Assembly (NCBI GenBank): GCA_944332025.1
Contig: CALVJB010000007.1
Location: 1-46,163, forward strand
Length of the DNA stretch: 46,163 bases
Direction of reading: 5' to 3'
Origin: an uncultured Bacilli bacterium
GTDB taxonomy: Bacteria; Bacillota_I; Bacilli_A; RF39; UBA660
The translations under genes were made by a program, and so were the position numbers. The notes below the pieces were generated by a model. The model ran no database searches, was not told the origin of the DNA, and saw nothing but the letters and a program-made list of their open reading frames with translations. This document shows positions 17,565 through 25,288 of this stretch, piece by piece. Position 1 is the first letter of the stretch. Every line of letters begins with the position of its first letter.

Positions 17565-17602
17565 AAAATGTAAGGGAATGTCTTATTTTCTTACATTTTT
17601 TT
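17565..17602 (+). terminator. Terminator of the R-M operon
   Basis: AAAATGTAAG (17565-17574) pairs with CTTACATTTT (17590-17599), with a T run to 17602. Confidence 0.85.
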
Positions 17603-17612
17603 AAAATAAGTG

Positions 17613-17641
17613 TTGATTTATAGTGCGGCACGTGCTATATT
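17613..17641 (+). promoter_or_regulatory. Promoter with GC-rich palindromic spacer
   Basis: TTGATT (17613-17618), a 17-nt spacer and TATATT (17636-17641). The spacer contains the perfect palindrome GCACGTGC (17628-17635), flanked by TATAG and CTATA arms. A GC-rich palindrome is exceptional in this AT-rich sequence, and its position between -35 and -10 is where a repressor would act. Confidence 0.6.
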
Positions 17642-17662
17642 ATATTTACGAGGTGAAGTGAT

Positions 17663-18154
17663 ATGAATACAATAAAAGAAATAAGAGAAAAGCAGAATCA
17701 GATTATTACTATGATTAATGCAGCTTTTGATGAGATAGTTACAAATATTGAGAAACAAAATTTAAATATTAATCCCTATGAATCTATTTATGAAAGTGTT
17801 TATCCTATTACAAATGTTACTGGTTTTAAAGGAAGAAAGCCTATTGCAGTTACAATAGGTGAGAATAGGATTATTACTCCTACTTGGAAAAGGGTAGTAC
17901 AATCTATATTACAAGAAGTAGTTAAAGACCAAGAAATGAAAAATAAGTTATTTGCATTAAGCGATAAATTATTGGGAAAAGTTAGAAGTAGATTATCTAA
18001 AAAAAAAGATATTATGCATGCTCCTATAGAAATATGTGATGGATTATATATAGAAACTCATTATGATACAGAAACTTTAATGCGTTTATTAGTTCAAGTT
18101 TTAGAAGAATTATCTTATGATTATAGTAATATTAAAATAATAATTAAAAACTAG
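17663..18154 (+). CDS. Uncharacterised protein, first gene of an accessory pair
   Basis: 163 residues, soluble. Residues 1-45 form a helical N-terminus. A central segment GRKPIAVTIGENRIITPTWKRVV (about 57-79) and the C-terminal DGLYIETHYDTETLMRLL...YDYSNIKI are the recognisable blocks. I have seen this block pattern in proteins of phage- and ICE-associated regions of Firmicutes, but know no function. It has its own promoter with a palindromic spacer and a GAGGTG ribosome site. The second unknown gene follows after 30 bp. Placement directly behind a restriction-modification cassette suggests a defence-island role, which is inference only. Confidence 0.75.
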   Translation: MNTIKEIREKQNQIITMINAAFDEIVTNIEKQNLNINPYESIYESVYPITNVTGFKGRKPIAVTIGENRIITPTWKRVVQSILQEVVKDQEMKNKLFALSDKLLGKVRSRLSKKKDIMHAPIEICDGLYIETHYDTETLMRLLVQVLEELSYDYSNIKIIIKN

Positions 18155-18184
18155 TAAATTTATTATCTATTTATGGAGGTAGTG

Positions 18185-18988
18185 ATGGAAGATATTATTG
18201 ATGGAAAAGCTCTAATTAACAATAATATAGAGTTTAAGAATATTTCTAAAAGATTGTTAACAAGTGATTATGATGTTTTTGATGTTAATTTAAAGAGATT
18301 AATTCATTATATAGATAATAATAAATTAATAAGTGATTTTATTAATTCTTGTGTTAGTGAAAATGATCATTTTAATATAGAAGAAGATGTTAAGAAAGTA
18401 GTAGCAGGTTATGGTAATAATATATTTAATAATTTTGTTGAAGAAGAAAAAGAGATTTCATATGTATATCAAATATTAAAATATATTACTAATAATGATA
18501 TATCGTATAGAAAATATAGTATTCCTTATTCTTCTACTAAACAGTTTCAGGATCAAATAGATGGTTTTAATAATAAAATAATATTGCCATTTATTAATGC
18601 TATTAATGATAATTTTCAAAAAAAATATTTTGAAATGATATATAATAAAGATGAGGATTTTAATGTTATTATAAACAGTGAACAGGCAGTATTTACAAAG
18701 AATACTTCTAATATAACTTTGGTAAAAAATAGTTATAATCAACTTACTGATATAATTAATAAGATAAAAAATAATATAACAGATGTTCATGATATACAAT
18801 TACAAGAAGATATAATGGATAATGTTTTAGGGATAGAACAAGAAATAAAAGAAAGTCCTATAAAAAAGGGAAGACTAAAAGCTTTTATGAATGCTTTAAA
18901 TGTAACTTTAACAAAAATAAAGGATGTTACTGAGCTAAGTACTTCTATAATTGAATTAATTAAATATGCTGGTATGTTTATTAATTAG
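18185..18988 (+). CDS. Uncharacterised protein, second gene of the accessory pair
   Basis: 267 residues, rich in Asn, Ile and Lys. The N-terminal 150 residues look largely helical. A short stretch around residues 158-180 (NVIINSEQAVFTKNTSNITLV) resembles the beta segment found after such helical domains in some uncharacterised Firmicute proteins. The rest is helical, with a mildly hydrophobic end and no clear membrane span. The ATG at 18185 follows GGAGGT (18175-18180); an in-frame ATG at 18173 overlaps that site and is unlikely. No catalytic motif is recognised. It is probably cotranscribed with the preceding gene, whose stop is 30 bp upstream. The codon use is even more AT-rich than the neighbours. 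Confidence 0.7.
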   Translation: MEDIIDGKALINNNIEFKNISKRLLTSDYDVFDVNLKRLIHYIDNNKLISDFINSCVSENDHFNIEEDVKKVVAGYGNNIFNNFVEEEKEISYVYQILKYITNNDISYRKYSIPYSSTKQFQDQIDGFNNKIILPFINAINDNFQKKYFEMIYNKDEDFNVIINSEQAVFTKNTSNITLVKNSYNQLTDIINKIKNNITDVHDIQLQEDIMDNVLGIEQEIKESPIKKGRLKAFMNALNVTLTKIKDVTELSTSIIELIKYAGMFIN

Positions 18989-18992
18989 TTTT

Positions 18993-19034
18993 TTAGCACT
19001 CACTATTGACAATTGCTAATTCGAGTGTTATTCT
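18993..19034 (+). promoter_or_regulatory. htpG promoter with degenerate CIRCE (HrcA) operator
   Basis: TTAGCACTC (18993-19001) is a perfect CIRCE left half. After exactly 9 bases comes AATTGCTAA (19011-19019), matching 7 of 9 positions of the right half. A second right-half-like GAGTGTTAT lies at 19023-19031. The promoter TTGACA (19006-19011), 17-nt spacer, TATTCT (19029-19034) is embedded in these elements. HrcA repression of htpG is therefore likely. Confidence 0.7.
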
Positions 19035-19067
19035 ACTTAATGTAAATAAGAAAGAAGAGTGATTAAT

Positions 19068-20945
19068 TTGAAGAAAAAACAATTTAAAGCAGAATCTAAG
19101 AAATTATTAGATTTAATGATTAATTCTATTTATACTAATAAGGAGATATTCTTAAGAGAGTTAATCTCTAATGCAAGTGATGCTATAGATAAACTTTATT
19201 ATGAATCACTTACTAATAAAAATATTAAGGTTAAGAAGAAAGACTTAGAGATTAGACTTATACCTGATAAAGACAATCGTACTTTAACTATTGTTGATAA
19301 TGGTATTGGTATGACTGATGTTGAACTTGAAAATAATTTAGGTACTATCGCTAAGAGTGGTTCAGAGTTATTTAAAGAGAAAATGTCTGATGATAAAAAT
19401 ATGGCTATTATAGGACAGTTTGGTGTAGGTTTCTATTCTAGTTTTATGGTTAGTGATGAAGTAGAAGTTATTAGTAAAGCTTATGACAGTGATAAAGCTT
19501 ATCGTTGGGTATCAAGAGGTGCTGATGGCTACTCTGTCGAGGAAACTGATTATGAAAAGAACGGTACTAAGATTATTCTTCATTTAAAAGAGAATAATGA
19601 AGATAATAATTATGATGAATATTTAGAAGACTATGCTCTAGAAAGATTAGTTAAGAAATATTCTGATTATATCTCTTATCCTATAAAGATGGAAGTAGAG
19701 ACTACTACTAAAAAAGATGATAAAGAAGAGAAAAAAATAGAAGATAAAATACTAAATAGTATGGTTCCTATTTGGAAGAAAGGGAAGAGTAGTGTAAAAG
19801 AAGAAGATTATAATTCATTTTACACAGATAAATTCTATGACTATGAAGCACCTTTAAAAGTAATACGTAGTGAAGTAGAAGGAAGATGTTCATATACAAC
19901 TCTTTTATTTATACCAAGTCATGCTCCATATAATTATTATTCTAAAGATTATGAGAAAGGACTTGAACTTTATTCTAAAGGTGTTCTAATCATGGATAAA
20001 TGTTCTGATCTTTTACCTGATTACTTTAGTTTTGTTAAAGGTGTTGTAGATAGTGAAGATATATCTTTAAATATCTCAAGAGAAGCTCTACAAGATAATT
20101 ATCAAATTAAATCTATCGCTAAAAGCCTTGAATCTAAGATTAAGAAAGAATTAGAGAAAATGCTTAAAGAGACAAGAGAAAACTATGAGAAGTTCTTTAA
20201 AGACTTTGGAATGCAACTTAAAGTAGGTATTTATGAATCTTTCGGTATGGCTAAAGAAACATTACAGGACTTATTGCTTTTCTATTCATCTAAAGAGAAG
20301 AAAATGGTTACACTTTCAGAATATGTTTCTAATATGAGTGAAGATGATAAGACAATTTATTATGCTTGTGGTGAAACTGTTGATAAGATAGATTTATTAC
20401 CTCAAGTTGAAAGTGCTAAAGAAAAGGGAGTAGATATCTTATATTTAACTGATTACTTAGATGAATTTGTCTTTAAAGTAATGATGAATTATAAAGAGAA
20501 AAACTTTGTCAATGTAGCAAGTAGTGATGCTAATTTAGAAAGTGATGAAGAAAAAGAAGAATTAAAGAAAGTTAATCTTGAATATAAAGATATGTTTAAT
20601 AAGATGCATGATGCTTTAAATAATGGTGTTAATGAAGTAGAGTTTACTCATCGTTTAAAGAATCATCCTGTATGTTTAACTAGTAAAGGTGATGTTTCAG
20701 TTGAAATGCAAAAAGTAATGGATGCAATGCCAACTGATACTGGAGTTAAAGCTACTACTGTAATGGAGATTAATGAAGAACATCCTATTGCTAATAAATT
20801 AAAAACTTTATATGAAAATAAAGATTTTGAGACATTAGAAAAATATAGCAAGATACTTTATGCTGAAGCAAGACTTATTGAGGGAATGAGTTTGGATAAT
20901 CCAACTGAGATAAGTAATTTAATTAGTGAGTTACTTGCTAAATAA
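19068..20945 (+). CDS. htpG: Chaperone HtpG (Hsp90)
   Basis: A 625-residue bacterial Hsp90 of usual length. The GHKL ATPase domain shows FLRELISNASDA near residue 29, DNGIGMTD and GTIAKSGS in the next part, and GQFGVGFYSSF near 120. The middle domain has the conserved SLNISREALQ. It is a cytosolic ATP-dependent chaperone. Homology (proteins start M-x-KKxFKxESK) supports a TTG start at 19068, 8-9 bases after AGAAGAG; a GTG at 19059 in the same frame is the alternative. It is monocistronic, with a CIRCE-like operator upstream and a terminator downstream. Confidence 0.95.
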   Translation: MKKKQFKAESKKLLDLMINSIYTNKEIFLRELISNASDAIDKLYYESLTNKNIKVKKKDLEIRLIPDKDNRTLTIVDNGIGMTDVELENNLGTIAKSGSELFKEKMSDDKNMAIIGQFGVGFYSSFMVSDEVEVISKAYDSDKAYRWVSRGADGYSVEETDYEKNGTKIILHLKENNEDNNYDEYLEDYALERLVKKYSDYISYPIKMEVETTTKKDDKEEKKIEDKILNSMVPIWKKGKSSVKEEDYNSFYTDKFYDYEAPLKVIRSEVEGRCSYTTLLFIPSHAPYNYYSKDYEKGLELYSKGVLIMDKCSDLLPDYFSFVKGVVDSEDISLNISREALQDNYQIKSIAKSLESKIKKELEKMLKETRENYEKFFKDFGMQLKVGIYESFGMAKETLQDLLLFYSSKEKKMVTLSEYVSNMSEDDKTIYYACGETVDKIDLLPQVESAKEKGVDILYLTDYLDEFVFKVMMNYKEKNFVNVASSDANLESDEEKEELKKVNLEYKDMFNKMHDALNNGVNEVEFTHRLKNHPVCLTSKGDVSVEMQKVMDAMPTDTGVKATTVMEINEEHPIANKLKTLYENKDFETLEKYSKILYAEARLIEGMSLDNPTEISNLISELLAK

Positions 20946-20983
20946 AAAAGGATAGGTAATTATTAACATTACTTATCCTTTTT
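20945..20983. terminator. Bidirectional terminator between htpG and the convergent gene
   Basis: A 16-bp stem (20945-20960 with 20968-20983, one G-U) with A-rich and T-rich flanks on both strands. It serves htpG on the plus strand. It also overlaps the stop of the minus-strand phosphoglycerol transferase. Confidence 0.85.
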
Positions 20984-22525
20984 ACATGTACTTCCAATAC
21001 ACTCATTATAATATGGAGAATTTTCCATTAGTTTTTTATCAATATAATCATTACCAAGTTCTTCTGATAATGTCTCTTTACAATTAAATAAATTAGTACC
21101 AAGACCTAATCTTTCACCTTTTATTTTAACTCCTAAGGCGGCTAGAGTAGTAGGGTAATAATCAAAGGTTGTAAAACTTCTATTCTTGTTGCATTCAGTA
21201 TTAACTGCTGAATTTATAAAGACATTATATACACTTCTATTATAATTAGAATCAATCTCATCAAAAGAATAAGTATTCATACTTAGATGATCTCCAACTA
21301 ATACAATAGTTGTATTTTCATAGAAATCTTGTTTCTTAATCCACTTAATAAACTCATCTAATTTCTCACTTGAACAGTCTATTGCTGTTAAATATTGGTT
21401 ATCATAAGTATCTTTGCAAGTATTATCAGTATAACCATCAGGAAAATGAGTATCAACTGTTAACATAGTAAAATTAAATGGTTTATCACTTTTAGATATT
21501 TTTGTTAATTCTTCTTTGGCATAATCAAATAACTTTGCATCTTCATAACCCCAAAACACATAATAATCTTCATCTATTATTCCGTCTTCTATAGCAGTAT
21601 AATAGTCAAATTCAGTATAATTACCATGATTTTCAAAGTAGTTTCTTCTTCCTCCAAATGTTAAATCAGAACCTACCATAATATATTGTCTATATCCTTC
21701 TTTTTTTAAGATATCACCTATAGAATATGCTCCTGGAAGAGTAGTACCTGCTTCATATGTACTTACATCATCTTGATTAAAAACAGTTTTTAAAGGAATA
21801 CCTGAAGTATGAGAAACCATAGCAGCCATCGTCCAAGAGGTATTATAAGCCATATGGGCTCCTCCTACTAAGTTATTAGAAGAAAAGTTAATATTATTTT
21901 TGGCAAGCTCTGTTAATTCTGGCATGTAATTAATATCATATGCACCACCGTTTTCTTTATCAGCATAAGTAGATTCCATAGACTCTAGAAATATATATAT
22001 TAAATTTCTTTTTTCTTCAGGGAATTCTAAATCTACATTTTTAGGATTAACATATAGTGTTTCAAAGAAATTAGATTCTATATTATTATATTTAATATAG
22101 TCATATATGTATAAACTACTGGTAACATGATAGGTAGAGTAGATAATTAAACTTACTATAAAGAAAAAACTTATAATCTTATAGAAATTTATTTTTATTG
22201 TTTTACTTTTTATCTTAATTTTTATAAATACTTCTATATTATTAAATAGTTTTGCTATTAAAAAGATAATAATAGTTAGTATTAAAGAAATTAATATACA
22301 ATCTTTAATAAAACTTATAATCATCTCATTGCTAGCAGTACTTACAGAATTAGTTAAAGTAAGTAATATTTGTTCAAAATTATTAATTTGTGCTTTATCT
22401 AAAGCCCAATTTGTACCAAAGATAATAACAAGTGCTAGAAATATTAGAAAATAGTATAAAATGAATTTACTTATTTTTACTTCTTTTTTTACTACTTCTT
22501 TTTTTCTCTTTTTTCTTTTTTTCAT
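20969..22525 (-). CDS. LTA synthase/MdoB-family phosphoglycerol transferase
   Basis: A 518-residue membrane enzyme. A very basic start (MKKRKKRKKE) is followed by about three membrane helices (residues 20-42, 68-92 and 108-132), then an extracytoplasmic sulfatase-fold domain. Visible catalytic features are FLESMES (metal Glu), YNTSWTMAAMVSH (likely Thr nucleophile region) and VGDHLSMN (metal Asp-His). The family transfers glycerol phosphate from phosphatidylglycerol to lipoteichoic acid or periplasmic glucans. The NTSWT form is closer to MdoB/OpgB-like members than to S. aureus LtaS. It overlaps the end of the upstream membrane gene by 59 bp, suggesting one operon. Confidence 0.87.
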   Translation of the reverse strand: MKKRKKRKKEVVKKEVKISKFILYYFLIFLALVIIFGTNWALDKAQINNFEQILLTLTNSVSTASNEMIISFIKDCILISLILTIIIFLIAKLFNNIEVFIKIKIKSKTIKINFYKIISFFFIVSLIIYSTYHVTSSLYIYDYIKYNNIESNFFETLYVNPKNVDLEFPEEKRNLIYIFLESMESTYADKENGGAYDINYMPELTELAKNNINFSSNNLVGGAHMAYNTSWTMAAMVSHTSGIPLKTVFNQDDVSTYEAGTTLPGAYSIGDILKKEGYRQYIMVGSDLTFGGRRNYFENHGNYTEFDYYTAIEDGIIDEDYYVFWGYEDAKLFDYAKEELTKISKSDKPFNFTMLTVDTHFPDGYTDNTCKDTYDNQYLTAIDCSSEKLDEFIKWIKKQDFYENTTIVLVGDHLSMNTYSFDEIDSNYNRSVYNVFINSAVNTECNKNRSFTTFDYYPTTLAALGVKIKGERLGLGTNLFNCKETLSEELGNDYIDKKLMENSPYYNECIGSTCKKDK

Positions 22526-22844
22526 TTTTTACTTTTTTCCTTATCTCTAAATTTATATCTATATTAGCACTTATTACCTTTAATATATATGGTAAGATAA
22601 TAGCGACTATTAGACTAAGCCACATATATTTTAAACAAAAATCATAAGTAAAAGTAGAATTTTGATAATTTAAGGAATTATCACTACTAAAAATATAAAT
22701 AAAAGTATTCATAATCGTTGTGATTAGAAATGTATAAAATAAATACTTTAATACTAAATCACTTGTACTTTTGTTAGTTTTATCTATTCTTTTTTCTATA
22801 AGAATAGAAATACTAGCAGGCATTAACATACATATTAAAAACAT
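22467..22844 (-). CDS. Small membrane protein upstream of the phosphoglycerol transferase
   Basis: 125 residues with three hydrophobic segments (about 1-16, 33-52 and 70-92) and an extremely lysine-rich tail of about 30 residues. No family is recognised. Its last 59 bp overlap the start of the phosphoglycerol transferase in another frame, and both overlapping ends encode Lys/Arg-rich peptides. A minus-strand promoter lies upstream. Its partner suggests a role in anionic cell-wall polymer synthesis, which is guilt by association only. The overlap is longer than usual, so either the tail or the downstream start could be mis-set. Confidence 0.6.
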   Translation of the reverse strand: MFLICMLMPASISILIEKRIDKTNKSTSDLVLKYLFYTFLITTIMNTFIYIFSSDNSLNYQNSTFTYDFCLKYMWLSLIVAIILPYILKVISANIDINLEIRKKVKNEKKKKEKKRSSKKRSKNK

Positions 22845-22875
22845 ATTACCACGTCCTTACTTCTAAATATGTTAT

Positions 22876-22904
22876 ATTATAATAGGAAAATAGAGAAAAT
22901 ACAA
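22876..22904 (-). promoter_or_regulatory. Promoter of the membrane protein/phosphoglycerol transferase operon
   Basis: On the minus strand, TTGTAT (22904-22899), a 17-nt spacer and TATAAT (22881-22876). Confidence 0.65.
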
Positions 22905-22913
22905 TTCTAAATT

Positions 22914-22942
22914 TTGACTTTTGGTATACTTTATGGTATAAT
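22914..22942 (+). promoter_or_regulatory. Promoter of the AbiEii-like gene
   Basis: TTGACT (22914-22919), a 17-nt spacer and TATAAT (22937-22942). It is back to back with the minus-strand promoter and leaves a leader of only about 20 nt. Confidence 0.75.
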
Positions 22943-22968
22943 TTAGCCATCTAAAGGGGATGGTTGAA

Positions 22969-23844
22969 ATGAACGAATTTAAGAACTGTGATAGTTTAAA
23001 GTCATATTTAAATAAAGAATCTAAAAGACTTAATATTAGTATAACCAATGTTTATAATACATTCTTTTCAAGAGATTTACTCTATCGTTTAAGTAAAATA
23101 GATAAAAGTATGGATATAATAGTTAAAGGAAGCTTCGCTCAAGCAGTTCATTTAGGTAAAATAGTTAGACCAATTACTGATATAGATTTAACTAGTACAA
23201 TAGACCATCATGACCCTTTAATTCTTTTAATACATGCTATGTGTGATAAAGAGGGGAATAATGATTTTGATTATAAGTTAAGAGAAGAACCTAGGAGAAC
23301 TAATACAGGTATTATTAAGTTTCCAATCGCTGCTAAGTATGGAAAGATTAATCATCCAATAGGTATAGATTATAGAGAAAATCATCCTTGTATTTATGAG
23401 AAACAATTAAAGTTAGTACCTAAAGTGTTTTCAATGGATGAAGAATACGAAGTAGTAGTACCTTCTATGGAAGAGACTTTAGCAGAGAAATTATGTATTA
23501 TCGCTGAGTCTACTAAGACAGATGTTTTAAATACAAGAACAAAAGACTTCTATGATATTTATCACTTACATGGTGGAGATTATGACTTAGATAAGTTTTC
23601 CTATTATTTTGAAAAGATGCTTCAAGATAGAGGAAAAGTTAGGGATATTTATAGTCTAAATACTGATTATCTTAATAATGATTTTATCGAAAGGCATGAA
23701 AGTGTTTGGGAAAGTAATAAGAGACACTATGAGTTTTTAGATGATGAAGTTGATTTAAAAGGGGCAGTTTATTATACAAAGAGTACTTTAAAAGAGCAGT
23801 TTCAAAGAATAAGACAGGGTAAAAATAAAGTTTATAAGATATAA
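22969..23844 (+). CDS. AbiEii/AbiGii-family nucleotidyltransferase (orphan)
   Basis: A 291-residue nucleotidyltransferase-fold protein. The core shows IVKGSFAQ (51-58), TDIDL with the metal-binding Asp71 and Asp73, and a C-terminal TRTKDFYDIYHL. This set is typical of AbiEii toxins and MenT-like enzymes, which transfer nucleotides to RNA targets such as tRNA. In AbiE systems an AbiEi antitoxin with a winged helix lies immediately upstream; here the upstream gene is divergent and unrelated. The protein is therefore an orphan toxin-like or domesticated enzyme. The ATG at 22969 suits AAGGGG (22954-22959); the ATG at 22960 touches that site. Its own consensus-like promoter is present. Confidence 0.85.
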   Translation: MNEFKNCDSLKSYLNKESKRLNISITNVYNTFFSRDLLYRLSKIDKSMDIIVKGSFAQAVHLGKIVRPITDIDLTSTIDHHDPLILLIHAMCDKEGNNDFDYKLREEPRRTNTGIIKFPIAAKYGKINHPIGIDYRENHPCIYEKQLKLVPKVFSMDEEYEVVVPSMEETLAEKLCIIAESTKTDVLNTRTKDFYDIYHLHGGDYDLDKFSYYFEKMLQDRGKVRDIYSLNTDYLNNDFIERHESVWESNKRHYEFLDDEVDLKGAVYYTKSTLKEQFQRIRQGKNKVYKI

Positions 23845-23877
23845 AATTATTTAGAGTGTGTAATAGTGATGTGGTTT

Positions 23878-23909
23878 CCTCTATACATTTACTCGCTAAT
23901 GTAAAGAGG
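23878..23909 (+). promoter_or_regulatory. Hairpin masking a ribosome site
   Basis: Bases 23878-23889 pair with 23898-23909 (11 of 12 positions, 8-nt loop). The 3' arm contains AAGAGG, which lies about 8 bases before the ATG at 23918. No T run follows, so this is not a terminator. It may be a translational switch for a gene that is now broken. Confidence 0.5.
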
Positions 23910-23917
23910 ACAACAAA

Positions 23918-24237
23918 ATGAAAAAGAGAATTGATTCTTCAAGGTAAGGTATGCTTGGGGATAAAAAAATATTACTATCATTGAAAACTTTATACAAGAT
24001 AAATATAAAGATAATTTACAAGACTTTTTATGTAGTCCTATGAATAGTAAACCTAGAAATAAACTTGAAAAAGTAAACATATTATTAGAATTAGCATTAA
24101 ATATTAAAGTACAGAGATTTATTTGAAACTAAAGAAATGACTGATTATATATTAAACAGCCATACTGTGCAACTAGTGACTTATTTAATTATAAAAGATA
24201 TATTGACATATATACATTTGCGTTATAAACTTAGGTT
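23918..24237 (+). pseudogene. Decayed ORF of unknown family
   Basis: The ATG at 23918 gives only nine codons (MKKRIDSSR) before TAA. Downstream, another frame reads through about 50 codons (including IIENFIQDKYKDNLQDFL and NILLELALNIKVQRFI) before TGA near 24126. Traces continue after further stops (KQPYCATSDLFNYKRYIDIY) to about 24237. Base composition and codon pattern look coding, but no frame is intact. I do not recognise the family. This explains most of the 440-bp gap before the Panacea operon. Confidence 0.45.
24203..24231 (+). promoter_or_regulatory. Promoter of the Panacea operon
   Basis: TTGACA (24203-24208), a 17-nt spacer and TAAACT (24226-24231). A near-palindrome AACTTAGGTT (24229-24238) at the -10 could be an operator. 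Confidence 0.6.
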
Positions 24238-24285
24238 ACAATTATAAAAAAATAATTAATTTGAATATATATTGGAGGTGTGAAT

Positions 24286-24765
24286 ATGAATGTTGCCATT
24301 AATGATATTTATGAAATTGCTAAATGGTTTTTGCATACAGAGCCAATGACTCATAAAAAATTACAAAAGTTATTATATTTTAGTTATGGTATTTATTTAG
24401 CTCAAAATAATAGTGATTCAAACAACCTAAATAATTTCTTATTTAAGAATAAATTTGAAGCATGGGTTCATGGGCCTGTTGATCCTAAAATTTATTCTTT
24501 ATATAAAAATAATGGTGTGAATTTGTTATCAATTGAGAGTGTAGAAAAATTTAATTTTAATCAAGAAGTGATGAATGCATTAAATAAAACAATCGAAATT
24601 TATGGTAAATACAGTGCTGATGAATTAGAAAATATTTCTCATAGTCAACAACCATGGATAAATGCTAGGAAAGGACTATCACCTATAGATGCTTCTAACA
24701 ATTTACTTAAAGATGAAGATATATTTGTAACATTTAAGGAAATATTATTTAATGAATCAGTTTAA
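24286..24765 (+). CDS. Panacea (SocA/DUF4065) antitoxin-domain protein
   Basis: 159 residues. The family signature is clear: AKWFLH near 12-17, THKKLQKLLYFSYGIYL (22-38), FEAWVHGPVDPKIYSLYK (about 58-75) and a final region SHSQQPWINARKG. Panacea (DUF4065) is an antitoxin domain paired with many unrelated toxins, and also occurs in SocA of Caulobacter. No DNA-binding domain is fused to it here. The ATG at 24286 sits six bases after GGAGGTG; the GTG at 24280 lies in the ribosome site. It overlaps the next gene by 14 bp, so that gene is the natural toxin candidate. Confidence 0.87.
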   Translation: MNVAINDIYEIAKWFLHTEPMTHKKLQKLLYFSYGIYLAQNNSDSNNLNNFLFKNKFEAWVHGPVDPKIYSLYKNNGVNLLSIESVEKFNFNQEVMNALNKTIEIYGKYSADELENISHSQQPWINARKGLSPIDASNNLLKDEDIFVTFKEILFNESV

Positions 24766-25288
24766 TAGTGATAATAAAAATATTTGTATAGACTTTTCTC
24801 TTTTTCCGTTTTGTTTTAGATGTGTTAAAACAGAAAACTTTACTAATAAATTAAAAAATGCGAATCAATTCTTTGAAAAATTTAAGAGACTTTTTGAAAC
24901 TGATATACCTGCTTTGATTCAATTTTCTTTTGATAATGTAAAAAAGGAAACAAAAAGTCATTCTCATGCAATTTTAACTGATACAAAAGAATATTCTGTT
25001 GTAATTGATGTTGTAAAAGCTTTATTTAAGTCTTATAAAGGTGATGACTATAGTGATAGAGATTTTGAACTGTTTTTAAATAACAATATTAACGAATATC
25101 ACGTTTGGCAACTTGGTATTAGTAGTGGTATAAGATTATTCGGAATAAGACGGTCAAATGTTTTTTCAGTTCTTTTTATTGATTATCATCATTTGATTTA
25201 CCCTAATAAGAATTATAATCAAGAAAATTATGATATTTACGATTTTTGTCCGATAACTAATTATAAAGGAGGAATCAGTGATGGATAA
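24752..25288 (+). CDS. Putative toxin partner of the Panacea antitoxin
   Basis: 178 residues, no recognised toxin family. The end of the protein (residues about 125-160: WQLGISSGIRLFGIRRSNVFSVLFIDYHHLIYP, in parts) has the strand pattern and Asp-x-His-His found near the C-termini of various small toxin-like or defence-associated proteins. That resemblance is weak and from memory. The gene overlaps the antitoxin by 14 bp and the third gene by 8 bp, so all three are translationally linked. Position immediately after a Panacea gene is the best argument for a toxin role. Other cysteines and histidines are scattered and give no clear active site. Confidence 0.65.
   Translation: MNQFNSDNKNICIDFSLFPFCFRCVKTENFTNKLKNANQFFEKFKRLFETDIPALIQFSFDNVKKETKSHSHAILTDTKEYSVVIDVVKALFKSYKGDDYSDRDFELFLNNNINEYHVWQLGISSGIRLFGIRRSNVFSVLFIDYHHLIYPNKNYNQENYDIYDFCPITNYKGGISDG

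Noticed and set aside
18476-18799. 107-codon minus-strand ORF inside the second unknown gene
   Set aside because: It is an Ile/Tyr-rich mirror of an AT-rich coding region without a ribosome site.
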